From FLUQ01 sp031548325 (GTDB taxonomy: Bacteria > Desulfobacterota > Desulfovibrionia > Desulfovibrionales > Desulfovibrionaceae): a stretch of 34,382 bases of DNA. The notes beneath the pieces are model-generated. The model ran no database searches. It was given only the letters and a program-made list of their open reading frames with translations, and was not told the DNA's origin. The first letter of the stretch is position 1, and every line of letters begins with the position of its first letter. The stretch spans positions 1 to 34,382 of the forward strand of contig JAVBRE010000179.1 of NCBI GenBank assembly GCA_031548325.1, given 5' to 3'. Position numbers and translations under genes: made by a program. Positions 23,269-31,355 of this stretch are shown in pieces.

Positions 23269-24003
23269 TCACTTTATCAGATACTCCTCGATATAGATGT
23301 CTTCAACTTTGCCGCTGCCTACGTGTTCATTGACCACGGTCATCAGTTCCTGTTTCAGTTTGCGGGTGGTCGCCTCGGTGTTCAGGGGCGTCAGGGGCAG
23401 GTTGCGCAGATAGTAGAAGAAGGCGTCGCGCAGAATGATTTTTTTCTGCTGCATTTCCGCATACAATGTTGCGTTGTCCGTGGGAATGGCGAAACGGCAG
23501 ATCAGAAAGCGGGTAGCGCCTTCGGAGTCTTTTTGCTCCACCCAGAAAGGATCCCAACGCAAAGTGTACTGCGAAACAGGCGCGGCCGGCAGAGGCGCGG
23601 GCGCATCCGGCACCACGACCTTGCGCGGTTCCGGCGCGGCGGCGCGTTTGGGGGCGGGCGCGCCGAACAGAAAGCTGTTGACGGCAATGCCGCCGCCCAG
23701 CAGCAGAACGGCGCTCGCGCCGGCGATGACCAGCCGTTTTTTGTTGGACAGCAGCCGGTCTTTCAAAAGCAGCAGGCGTTCTTTCAACGCGCTTTTCTTG
23801 GGTGGCGGGGCGGGCGCTTCTTCTTGGGGTTCGGCCGCTTTTGCAGCGGGCTCCTTTTCCGGTTCGGGCGGGTTTTCTTCCTGCAAAAAAGGCGCGTCGT
23901 CAAGGTCCAGTTCCACCTTCTGCGCCATCTTGGCGGCAGCGGGAGAAAGGGCGCCGGGTTCGGCCGGTGTCTGCCCGGCAGTGTCGGAAGTGGTCTGGGC
24001 CAT
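23269..24003 (-). CDS. fliL: Flagellar basal body-associated protein FliL, long form
   Basis: 244 residues, longer than the usual ~160. An N-terminal cytoplasmic extension of about 85 residues is rich in Pro, Glu, Ala and Lys. One membrane segment follows at about 90-108 (RLVIAGASAVLLLGGGIAV), then a Pro/Ala linker. The periplasmic FliL domain comes last: FLICRFAIPTDNATLYAEMQ, KKIILRDAFFYYLRNLPL, a helix TTRKLKQELMTVVNEHVG, and the closing KVEDIYIEEYLIK. FliL rings surround the stator and modulate torque. 36 bp downstream of cheY in the same operon. The ribosome-binding site before ATG 24003 is weak. Confidence 0.85.
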   Translation of the reverse strand: MAQTTSDTAGQTPAEPGALSPAAAKMAQKVELDLDDAPFLQEENPPEPEKEPAAKAAEPQEEAPAPPPKKSALKERLLLLKDRLLSNKKRLVIAGASAVLLLGGGIAVNSFLFGAPAPKRAAAPEPRKVVVPDAPAPLPAAPVSQYTLRWDPFWVEQKDSEGATRFLICRFAIPTDNATLYAEMQQKKIILRDAFFYYLRNLPLTPLNTEATTRKLKQELMTVVNEHVGSGKVEDIYIEEYLIK

Positions 24004-24039
24004 ATGCAGCCTTTATCTCAGCCCTGACCGCTGCGGCTG

Positions 24040-24420
24040 TCAGGCAAAAATCTTGTCGATTTTCTGCTTCATCACATCAGCGGTGAAAGGCTTGACGATG
24101 TAGTTCGAAACTTTGGCCTGCACCGCTTCGATAATATTTTCCTGCTGGGCTTCGGCGGTGACCATCAGAAAGGGCAGGTCCGCGAATTCTTCGCTGGAGC
24201 GCACCTTGCGCAGAAGTTCGATGCCGGTCATCTGAGGCATGTTCCAGTCGGAGATGATAAATTCAATCTTGTCTTTATTGAGAACGTCCCATGCCGTCGT
24301 GCCGTCGTCAGCTTCAACAACGTTGGTGAAGCCGAGCTGGCGCAGGATGTTTTTGATGATCCGGCGCATGGTGGAAAAATCATCCACCACCAGCACCCGC
24401 ATATTGGGGTTATAAGCCAT
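24040..24420 (-). CDS. cheY: Chemotaxis response regulator CheY
   Basis: 126 residues, a stand-alone receiver domain. VLVVDDFSTMRRIIKNIL carries the acidic pair Asp13-Asp14, the phospho-acceptor is Asp58 (IISDWNMPQMTG), then Thr88 (LMVTAEA) and Lys110 (YIVKPF). The DWNMP and TMRR patterns are typical of flagellar-motor CheY rather than transcriptional receivers. It binds the switch protein FliM to change rotation. The start at 24420 follows AGGAG by 6 nt; an in-frame TTG two codons upstream is rejected. Located 17 bp after fliA. Confidence 0.95.
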   Translation of the reverse strand: MAYNPNMRVLVVDDFSTMRRIIKNILRQLGFTNVVEADDGTTAWDVLNKDKIEFIISDWNMPQMTGIELLRKVRSSEEFADLPFLMVTAEAQQENIIEAVQAKVSNYIVKPFTADVMKQKIDKIFA

Positions 24421-24437
24421 GAACAACTCCTCTGCGG

Positions 24438-25247
24438 TTACATAACATAGTTTCCGTATGCGCCGGCGAATTCACGCCGCAGCCTGATAAGGGCCTGTGA
24501 ATGCAGCTGAGAGACGCGGCCCTCTGTAATGCCCATTACTTCAGCTGTTTCACGCATGTTCAGTTCATCTGTATAGTACAATGATAGTACCAACTTTTCT
24601 CTGTCTGTCAATTGATCTATCAACGAGGCTACGCGCTCAAGGGTTTCTTGTTCGGCCGTCTGCGTGTACGGTTCTCCTTCGCTGCCGGCGGAGTTGGAGG
24701 CGAAAGTTTCCTGAATGGAGTCGAGCGACAGGCAGAGCTGGCTTTGCAAGGCTTCAAGGCCTTCGCGGACCTCTTTGGGGTCAAGACCGGTGGCGTGGGA
24801 CAGGGCTTCTTCAGAGGCGTTGGTCCCTTCATTTTCCAGACGCTGAATGGCTTCGTCAAGCTGGCGCACCCGCTGGCGCAGGGAACGCGGCAACCAGTCC
24901 ATGCCGCGCAGTTCGTCGAGCATGGCCCCCCGGATGCGGCTTTCGGCGTAGGTGTCGAACTTGACGCCGACATCGGGCCGGAACTTGCCGAAAGCTTCCA
25001 TCAGGCCCAGGGTGCCGGCGCTGATCATTTCGGACAGCTCCACGTTTTTCGGCAGCCGGGATTTCAGGCGCAAGGCCAGATACTTCACTTTGGGGGCAAA
25101 GTGGCGGACAATGGCTTCCTGTTCGTTGTGAGAGAAATCCTTCCAGGCGGTCTTGCCGGAATCGAAATCGTCCCACGGGCCTTTGGCGCGGTCAGCCGCG
25201 CTATTGCCTGAAGAGGAGGCGTTTCCAGAAAAACTTGATGTTTCCAT
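24438..25247 (-). CDS. fliA: Flagellar RNA polymerase sigma-28 factor
   Basis: 269 residues from the chosen ATG. Region 2 is clear: LKSRLPKNVELSEMISAGTL, LMEAFGKFRPDVGVKFDTYA, ESRIRGAMLDELRGMDWLPR. Region 3 includes RQLDEAIQRLENEGTNASEE, and region 4 LTDREKLVLSLYYTDELNMR then ITEGRVSQLHSQALIRLRRE. It directs transcription of late flagellar and chemotaxis genes. The N-terminus is uncertain: ATG 25247 and ATG 25265 are both possible, and the frame is open to 25331. Either way it overlaps the 3' end of flhG by more than 40 bp. No anti-sigma factor gene (flgM) lies in the window. Confidence 0.93.
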   Translation of the reverse strand: METSSFSGNASSSGNSAADRAKGPWDDFDSGKTAWKDFSHNEQEAIVRHFAPKVKYLALRLKSRLPKNVELSEMISAGTLGLMEAFGKFRPDVGVKFDTYAESRIRGAMLDELRGMDWLPRSLRQRVRQLDEAIQRLENEGTNASEEALSHATGLDPKEVREGLEALQSQLCLSLDSIQETFASNSAGSEGEPYTQTAEQETLERVASLIDQLTDREKLVLSLYYTDELNMRETAEVMGITEGRVSQLHSQALIRLRREFAGAYGNYVM

Positions 25248-26016
25248 CGAGGCTTGCCGGAACATCCCAGGTTTGAATGGTTGCGGCCGCGTCCTGCACA
25301 GCCTTGCTCGCCGGCGAGTCAGGCGCGTCAATGCAGAAGGGCCGTTGTTTGATCACACTCGCCCGAACGGCCACATCGCGGGGGATGAAGCCGATCAGGT
25401 CCAGAGAAACGCCGGTCAGAAAACGGTCGCAGGTTTTGTAGAGCCGTGTATACACTTCTTTTGCCGATTTTTCATCCTGCGCCATATTGACCAGAATTTT
25501 GTAATGGTCAACCCCGTGGTTCGTGCGCAGAACCTTGATCAGGGCGTAGGCGTCGGTCAGCGAGGTGGGTTCCGGGGTCAGCAGCACGATGCGCTGCTGG
25601 GCGGCCAGATTGAAATAGAGCACATTGTCGTTGATGCCTGCGCCCGTGTCCACGATCAAATAGTCCACTTCCTCTTCCAGCGCGTCCATGGATTCGAGCA
25701 ATTCCAGCTTCTGACCGGTGGACAGCGCCAGCATTTCGCTCACCCCCGACGCCGCGGGCAGGATTTTGAACCCATACTCCGTGGGGAAGAGAATTTTATC
25801 CAGCGACGCTTCCTCGTGGAAGAGGTGAAAGATATTGTATTGAGGCGTAATGCCCATGATGACGTCAACGTTGGCAAGACCCAGGTCCGCGTCCAGCAGA
25901 ATGACCCGCTTTTTGGCTTTGGCCAGCGCGCAGGCCAGGTTGACGGCCATGTTGGTTTTGCCCACGCCCCCTTTGCCGGAGGTGATGGAAAAAACAAGAG
26001 GCATTGAGGTTTTCAT
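25201..26016 (-). CDS. flhG: Flagellar number regulator FlhG (FleN), MinD-like ATPase
   Basis: 271 residues. A ParA/MinD family ATPase with deviant Walker A SGKGGVGKTNMAVNLA (13-28), LLDADLGLANVDV (40-52) and a switch-II type DYLIVDTGAGI. It limits the number of flagella together with FlhF. The C-terminal part (residues 200-271) ends KFFWKRLLFRQ, a possible amphipathic membrane-targeting helix as in MinD relatives. ATG 26016 is chosen: AGGAG stands 8 nt upstream and the upstream in-frame alternative has no support. 23 bp after flhF. Confidence 0.94.
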   Translation of the reverse strand: MKTSMPLVFSITSGKGGVGKTNMAVNLACALAKAKKRVILLDADLGLANVDVIMGITPQYNIFHLFHEEASLDKILFPTEYGFKILPAASGVSEMLALSTGQKLELLESMDALEEEVDYLIVDTGAGINDNVLYFNLAAQQRIVLLTPEPTSLTDAYALIKVLRTNHGVDHYKILVNMAQDEKSAKEVYTRLYKTCDRFLTGVSLDLIGFIPRDVAVRASVIKQRPFCIDAPDSPASKAVQDAAATIQTWDVPASLDGNIKFFWKRLLFRQ

Positions 26017-26039
26017 GCAAATACTCCTATACGAAACCG

Positions 26040-27134
26040 TCACAAGGCGGCGTCGGGCAGTTCCCGCTTGAACAAAAGCCGCCAGAGGGAACCTTCGGTC
26101 GCGGGCAGCAGCGTGCCGCGCAGGCCCGGCCCGAAAGACAGGGCGGATATGGGCAGACGGCTCGCCATACTGACGTTGACCAAAGTGCCGAATTTTTCCG
26201 TTTCATCAAGTTTTACCCAAATCAGACTTCCCTCGCGAACCTTCGCGCCGTTTCCGGGCCAATACCGGGCAAGAACGGCCCGGATCTGGACCGGATCAAG
26301 GTGCGGCGGCATGACCAGATGCAGGGCGTGTCCGGTGTCGGTCATTCCAAGACGGGTGAGGGTTTCTTCCATGGTTTTGCCGCGGGGCAGGGCGGGCAGG
26401 TCCACCAGCAAAGTGTCCGCTTTGCGAGAACGCGCTTCGGCCTGCACAGAGGCGAATTCAACAGGGTTCGCGACCTCGCGGTATTCAAGGTCGGAAAGTT
26501 CCGCGTAATTTTTCAGCAACAGCCTGCCGCCGCCTCGTTCCGCGTCGGCGTTGACCAGCCAGATTTTCCGCTTGGGCTGGGTTTTGCGCAGCCAGAGGGC
26601 CAGACGTATGAGGGTCGTTGTCTTGCCCGCGCCGTAGGGGCCGGCGATCAGGTGCGTTTTTTGCGGCCAGACGTCCGCGCCCCAGGCCCGGACGGGCAGC
26701 ATGCGCGAGAGCGGGGCGAGAATGCTGGACCCCGGCTCGGAAAGGAGGTGGTTCGTCAACTCGAGCAGGGCCGAATCGTCCACGCCTTCGCGTTCCAGAA
26801 ACTCCACGGCCACCCGCTGACGCGGCGAGAGCCGGTCCAGTTGCAGGCCGGGCCGCATCATGGCCAAAAGATGGCTTTTGATGCTGGACCATTCCTCGTG
26901 CCACATCTTCCAGCCCTGAGGCATGCCCTGAGGGGCGGCGTCTTTGCGGGCGCCGCCGTTGTCGCCGGACGCGGCGCTTTCGCCCCGGTCCACCGCGGCG
27001 GTCATCAGCACTTTTTTCTTGCCGCTTTCTTTGACCTCGCGGGTTTCCAGAATGACGGCGTCAGGGCCGAGGTCGGACTTGATAAGGCCGAGCAGCGCGG
27101 TGGTTGAGGTGCCGGAGTACGTTTTGACCTGCAT
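26040..27134 (-). CDS. flhF: Flagellar biosynthesis protein FlhF (SRP-like GTPase), divergent
   Basis: 364 residues. FlhF sets the site of the flagellum at the pole. The N-terminus MQVKTYSGTSTTALLGLIKS and GPDAVILETREV is typical, followed by a variable basic region (45-85) and an N-domain helical bundle. G1 is GPYGAGKTTTLIRL (165-178) and G4 is VKLDET (307-312). Two other motifs are altered. The usual DTYRIGA is NADAERGGG (195-203), and the usual DTAGR is VDLPALPRG (244-252). The first part of G4 also lacks the usual Thr (WVKLDE). GTP hydrolysis may therefore be weakened. Between flhA (10 bp) and flhG. Confidence 0.9.
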   Translation of the reverse strand: MQVKTYSGTSTTALLGLIKSDLGPDAVILETREVKESGKKKVLMTAAVDRGESAASGDNGGARKDAAPQGMPQGWKMWHEEWSSIKSHLLAMMRPGLQLDRLSPRQRVAVEFLEREGVDDSALLELTNHLLSEPGSSILAPLSRMLPVRAWGADVWPQKTHLIAGPYGAGKTTTLIRLALWLRKTQPKRKIWLVNADAERGGGRLLLKNYAELSDLEYREVANPVEFASVQAEARSRKADTLLVDLPALPRGKTMEETLTRLGMTDTGHALHLVMPPHLDPVQIRAVLARYWPGNGAKVREGSLIWVKLDETEKFGTLVNVSMASRLPISALSFGPGLRGTLLPATEGSLWRLLFKRELPDAAL

Positions 27135-27144
27135 TATTCTACTC

Positions 27145-29292
27145 TTAGTCTATCCCCGCGGCGCCGACGGAACTGAGCCGGATGTCGGACGGAATTTCCG
27201 CCTGGGAGATAACGGGCACATTGGGCAAAAAGCGCATCACCAACTGGGCCAGGTGGGGCCTGGTTACCGGAGAAGCCAGAACCACGGGCTGTCCGTCGGT
27301 GGTTACGGCGTCTTCGACCGCCTTGTTGATGCGCTGCATCAGCCGCTGGGCCGTACCCGGATTCATCGCGAGATAGGTTCCGCCGTCGGTTTGGCGGACA
27401 GATTCCTGCAGCGTTTGTTCCGCTTTGGGATCCAGCGTGATCACAGGCAACGTACCCTGTGAATCCATGTAGGGCTTTACGATGCTGCGCGCAAGTCTTT
27501 CCCTCACGTATTCGGTCAGCATTTCGGGATTTCTTACGGCCGGGCCGTTGTCGGCCAGGGTTTCCACGATGCTGAGCAGATCGCGGATAGAGACGTTTTC
27601 TTTAAGCAGATTCTGCAACACGCGCTGAACCACGCCGAGGGGCAGTACGCCGGGCACCAGCTCTTCCACGGCTTTGGGCGCGGATTTGGCCAGATTGTCG
27701 AGCAGGGACTGCACTTCCTGGCGGCCCAGGAAGTCGCCCAGGTGCCGCTTGAAAACTTCGGTCAGGTGGGTGGCGATGACCGTAGCCGGGTCGACCACGG
27801 TATAGCCGGCCAGCATGGCTTCTTCTTTTTGCGCTTCGGGTATCCACAGCGCGGGCAGGTTGAAAGCCGGCTCGCGGGTTTCTACGCCGCGGATGCGCTG
27901 CTTGACGTTGCCGGGGTCCATGGCCAGGAAGTGGTCGATGAGAATTTCCGCGCTGGCCACTTCGGTGCCCTTGATAAGCAGAGCGTACTGGCCGGGCTTG
28001 AGCTGCAAATTGTCGCGCAGATGCAGGGAGGGGATGATGACCCCGGTGTCCAGCGCGAACTGGCGGCGGATGGAGCGGATGCGGGAAAGCAGATTGCCGT
28101 TCTGGTCTTCGTCCACCAGAGGGATGAGACCGTAGCCCACTTCCAGTTCGAGCGTATCCAGGGGCAGCAGGGCCGCCACTTCTTCGGGCGTGTCGTATGC
28201 GCCTTCGCCCTTGCCTCCTTTGGCCGCGGCGGGACCGCCGCCCTTGCCGGGAGCGCCTTTGGCCCCGGCCTGACCGGCAGCGCCCGCGCCGGGAGCGGAG
28301 GCGTCAAAGTCGCTTTTGCCGACAACGTAGCCAATGCCGCCGAGCAGCGCGGCAAAGACCAGAAAAGGCAGCGTGGGCATGCCCGGCACCAGAGCGAAGA
28401 TGAACAGCACGCCGGAAACCAGCTTCAGCGCCCGGCTGTTGTAGGTCAGCTGTCCGATGAATTCTTCGCCCATTTTGGCTTCGGAGGCGGCTCGGGATAC
28501 GATGATGCCCGCCGCCGTGGAAGTGATGATGGACGGGATGGTGGCCACCAGACCGTCGCCGATGGTCAGCAAGGTATAGGTCTGCACGGCGGTTTCCCAG
28601 GTCAGGCCCTTTTGCAGAACGCCCAGCAGAATGCCGCCCACAACGTTGATGAGCAAAATGAACATGCCCGCGTTCACGTCCCCCTGCACGAACTTGCCCG
28701 CGCCGTCCATGGCGCCGTAAAAGTCGGCTTCTTTGCGGATGACGGTGCGACGCTTGGTGGCTTCGGCTTCGTCGATGAGCCCGGCGTTGAGGTCCGCTTC
28801 AATGGCCATCTGTTTGCCGGGCATGGCGTCCAGGGTAAAACGGGCGGCCACCTCGGCTATGCGGGTGGTGCCCGCGGTGATCACGACCTTGTTCAGAATG
28901 AACAGGATCATGAAAACCACGGCGCCGATGATGTAGCTGCCGCCGACCACGAATTCGCCGAAGCTTTGAATGACCTTGCCGGCCGCATCGGTGCCTTTGT
29001 CGCCGTGCAGCAGGATAAGGCGGGTGGAAGCCACGTTCAGCGCGAGTCTGAGCAGGGTGGAGACCAGCAGCAGGGACGGAAAGATGGAAAATTCCAGCGG
29101 CGAGAGCATGAACATGGAAGTGATCAGAATAATCAGCGAAAGCGAGATGGAAAAGCTGAGCATCAGGTCCAGCAGAAAAGTGGGCATGGGCACCATCATC
29201 ACAAAGAGGATGACCACAACGCCCCCGGCGAGGAGAATGTCGCCCTGCTTGGCAAAACGCTTGTAGTCAATGGCGGGCAGTGTCGCGCTCAT
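27145..29292 (-). CDS. flhA: Flagellar type III export gate protein FlhA
   Basis: 715 residues. About eight membrane segments fill residues 20-325. The FHIPEP family signature is RIAEVAARFTLDAMPGKQM (144-162), and the cytoplasmic FHIPEP loop is EADLNAGLIDEAEATKRRTV. The cytosolic domain (about 367-715) forms the nonameric ring that docks chaperone-substrate complexes. Between them, residues 329-366 form an unusual Gly/Ala/Lys-rich low-complexity linker (GAGAAGQAGAKGAPGKGG and more). The start follows AGGAAG. 53 bp downstream of flhB. Confidence 0.97.
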   Translation of the reverse strand: MSATLPAIDYKRFAKQGDILLAGGVVVILFVMMVPMPTFLLDLMLSFSISLSLIILITSMFMLSPLEFSIFPSLLLVSTLLRLALNVASTRLILLHGDKGTDAAGKVIQSFGEFVVGGSYIIGAVVFMILFILNKVVITAGTTRIAEVAARFTLDAMPGKQMAIEADLNAGLIDEAEATKRRTVIRKEADFYGAMDGAGKFVQGDVNAGMFILLINVVGGILLGVLQKGLTWETAVQTYTLLTIGDGLVATIPSIITSTAAGIIVSRAASEAKMGEEFIGQLTYNSRALKLVSGVLFIFALVPGMPTLPFLVFAALLGGIGYVVGKSDFDASAPGAGAAGQAGAKGAPGKGGGPAAAKGGKGEGAYDTPEEVAALLPLDTLELEVGYGLIPLVDEDQNGNLLSRIRSIRRQFALDTGVIIPSLHLRDNLQLKPGQYALLIKGTEVASAEILIDHFLAMDPGNVKQRIRGVETREPAFNLPALWIPEAQKEEAMLAGYTVVDPATVIATHLTEVFKRHLGDFLGRQEVQSLLDNLAKSAPKAVEELVPGVLPLGVVQRVLQNLLKENVSIRDLLSIVETLADNGPAVRNPEMLTEYVRERLARSIVKPYMDSQGTLPVITLDPKAEQTLQESVRQTDGGTYLAMNPGTAQRLMQRINKAVEDAVTTDGQPVVLASPVTRPHLAQLVMRFLPNVPVISQAEIPSDIRLSSVGAAGID

Positions 29293-29345
29293 GCTGTTCT
29301 TCCTTTTCTTGTCTCTCGTTCTCGGTCCGTGTCAAAAACTTGAAG

Positions 29346-30446
29346 TCATTTTTTTGGCGGCGCGATGATCTGTCCCTGAGGCTTGCGGGGCTTGGTTTTC
29401 CATATATGGGCAAGCACCGCGGCCACAGCCTGATACAGGTCTTCAGGGATCATGTCGCCCACGTCCACCTGCTTATACAAAGCGCGTGCCAGAGGTACGT
29501 TTTCACGGATAGGAATATTGTTTTCGCGGGCTACTTCCTTGATTTTTTCCGCTATTCTGTCCGCGCCCATGGCCACGACCACCGGAGCCGGAGCTTCCAG
29601 CGTGTTGTAGCGAAGCGCCACCGCGATATGGGTGGGGTTGGTGATGACCACGTCGGCTTTGGGCACTTCCTGCATCATGCGGCGGGCCGACATCTGCATC
29701 ATTTTCTGGCGCATCTTGTTCTTGATGAGCGGGTCGCCTTCCATCTGCTTGCGTTCGTCCTTGACCTCGGCCTTGGTCATCTTCAGGTTTTCGTTGTACT
29801 GCCAGCGGGAATAGAAATAGTCGACCACCGCCAGCAGCACCATGGGCACCAAGGCGTAGATGGTCATCTTGTATCCTATTTTCAGGATGTATCCGGCCAG
29901 GGTGGTGGCGTCGGAGTAGTACAGGGTGCTGAATGTCGGGATTTCCGCCTTGATGACCAGCCAGGGGGCCACGCCGATGCATACGGCCTGCAGCAGACTT
30001 TTGGCCAGACGCACCCAGGTGTCCAGAGAAAAGAACATCCGCTTGATGCCGCTCATGGGGTTGAATTTGGAGAGTTTGGGGCTGAAGACTTCGGTGGTCC
30101 AGAGCTTGCCCACCTGCACCCGCAGCACAATATAGGCGGCAAGGCCGATGAACAGCAGGATGGGCAGAATCATTTTCGCCAGTTCCAGCGCGAGCATGAT
30201 GCCCATGTTGTAGACGTCGGCGCTGTTCGGTTTGAAGGTCAGAATGGCCGTGCTGAGAAAGTGGCGCATGATGCCCGAAAGGTCCTTGCCGATGAATTCC
30301 ATCCAGAACAACAAACCGATGACCCCCATCAGAATGGTCAGGGTCTTGGTCACTTCCTGGGACTTGTGGACGTTGCCCTTGTCCCGCGCCTTCTTTATTT
30401 GTTTTGCTGTTGCGTCTTCTGTTCTGCTGGGATCTTTCTGCGCCAC
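29346..30446 (-). CDS. flhB: Flagellar type III export switch protein FlhB
   Basis: 366 residues. The N-terminus (DPSRTEDATAKQIKKARDKG) is the typical cytosolic lead. Four membrane segments lie at about 36-55, 85-107, 145-165 and 185-210, followed by the cytosolic domain with the self-cleaving NPTH motif (270-273, VVITNPTHIAVALRY). Cleavage there changes export specificity from rod/hook to filament. The start codon is GTG (30446) with AAGGAG overlapping the fliR stop, so it is translationally coupled to fliR. Confidence 0.97.
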   Translation of the reverse strand: MAQKDPSRTEDATAKQIKKARDKGNVHKSQEVTKTLTILMGVIGLLFWMEFIGKDLSGIMRHFLSTAILTFKPNSADVYNMGIMLALELAKMILPILLFIGLAAYIVLRVQVGKLWTTEVFSPKLSKFNPMSGIKRMFFSLDTWVRLAKSLLQAVCIGVAPWLVIKAEIPTFSTLYYSDATTLAGYILKIGYKMTIYALVPMVLLAVVDYFYSRWQYNENLKMTKAEVKDERKQMEGDPLIKNKMRQKMMQMSARRMMQEVPKADVVITNPTHIAVALRYNTLEAPAPVVVAMGADRIAEKIKEVARENNIPIRENVPLARALYKQVDVGDMIPEDLYQAVAAVLAHIWKTKPRKPQGQIIAPPKK

Positions 30447-30456
30447 GGCGGGCTCC

Positions 30457-31248
30457 TTATTGTTCCGGCGAAGCCAGGGTCAAAAGGTGCCGGAACATGG
30501 GGCGCAGGTCCATGATGGTGTCTTCCATGGTCTGCGAAAGCAGAACGAAGACGATGCTCATGAAAAAGAACCCCACGGCTATTTTGATGGGCATGCCGAT
30601 CATCAGCAGGTTCATTTGCGGGGCCGCTCTGGCCATGAGCGCGAGCGCCAGCTCGATCATGAAGAGAGAGGCCAGAATGGGCGCGGCCACTTTTACCGCC
30701 AGCACGAACATGCGGGCGGACAGTTCTATGACGTCGCTGAACAGCGGCGGCCGGAAGAAGATGCCGCCGGGCGGCACCAGATCGAAGGTGGCCGTGAGCG
30801 CTTGCAGCAGGTACAAATGTCCGTCGAGAGTCAAAAAGCAGAGCAGGGCCACCATGTACAAAAGGTGCGAGGTGATGCCGATCTGGGCGCCGGTCGAGGG
30901 ATCGATGGCGTTGACCATGGTAAAGCCCATCTGAAAGCCCAGCATCTGGCCGCCGGTCTGGATGCCCGCGAAAATGAAGTGCACGGACATGCCCAGCAGC
31001 ATGCCCAGCACCAGTTCGCCCAGAAACATCAGCAGCAGAGAAAAGGGATGGGAGGGAAAAAGGGCGCCGTTAAAGGCAAGCTGAGGCCAGACCGCCATGG
31101 CGAGAACCAGGCAGAGGGCGCCTTTCACCGGCGTCGGCGCGTTGTCGCCGCCGTAAAAGGGCAGCAAAAACACCACCAGACTGATGCGGAACAGCGTCAG
31201 CAAGAAACTGGTGATGGCCGGAGCGTTGAGGGTGAAGATGGCTTCCAT
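30457..31248 (-). CDS. fliR: Flagellar type III export protein FliR
   Basis: 263 residues from the chosen ATG, normal for the family. Around six membrane segments; family features include PAITSFLLTLFRISLVVFLL, the conserved FGG-like LPFYGGDNAP, GELVLGMLLGMSVHFIFAGI, QTGGQMLGFQMGFTMVNAID and a C-terminal LLMIGMPIKIAVGFFF. Part of the FliPQR export gate. ATG 31248 (MEAIFTLNAP) is preferred to an in-frame TTG at 31290, which would add fourteen polar residues. No good ribosome-binding site precedes either. First gene of the flagellar block; fliP and fliQ are not in the window. Confidence 0.93.
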   Translation of the reverse strand: MEAIFTLNAPAITSFLLTLFRISLVVFLLPFYGGDNAPTPVKGALCLVLAMAVWPQLAFNGALFPSHPFSLLLMFLGELVLGMLLGMSVHFIFAGIQTGGQMLGFQMGFTMVNAIDPSTGAQIGITSHLLYMVALLCFLTLDGHLYLLQALTATFDLVPPGGIFFRPPLFSDVIELSARMFVLAVKVAAPILASLFMIELALALMARAAPQMNLLMIGMPIKIAVGFFFMSIVFVLLSQTMEDTIMDLRPMFRHLLTLASPEQ

Positions 31249-31292
31249 GCGCAAGCTGAAAGCAAGATATGTTCCGTTTTTAATAGGCAAAT

Positions 31293-31312
31293 AAAATCAA
31301 TATATTGATTTT
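31293..31312. promoter_or_regulatory. 20-bp perfect AT-rich palindrome between the glycosyltransferase gene and fliR
   Basis: AAAATCAATATATTGATTTT, perfectly self-complementary. It is 44 bp before the fliR ATG and 43 bp after the glycosyltransferase stop. Read on the minus strand it is followed by ATTTGCC, so it could act as a weak terminator of the upstream genes, or as an operator at the start of the flagellar operon. A second small hairpin, AGCCAA-gatt-TTGGCT, lies at 31328-31343. Confidence 0.55.
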
Positions 31313-31355
31313 TATTCCGGCACAGAGAAGCCAAGATTTTGGCTGCCGCCCCGTC

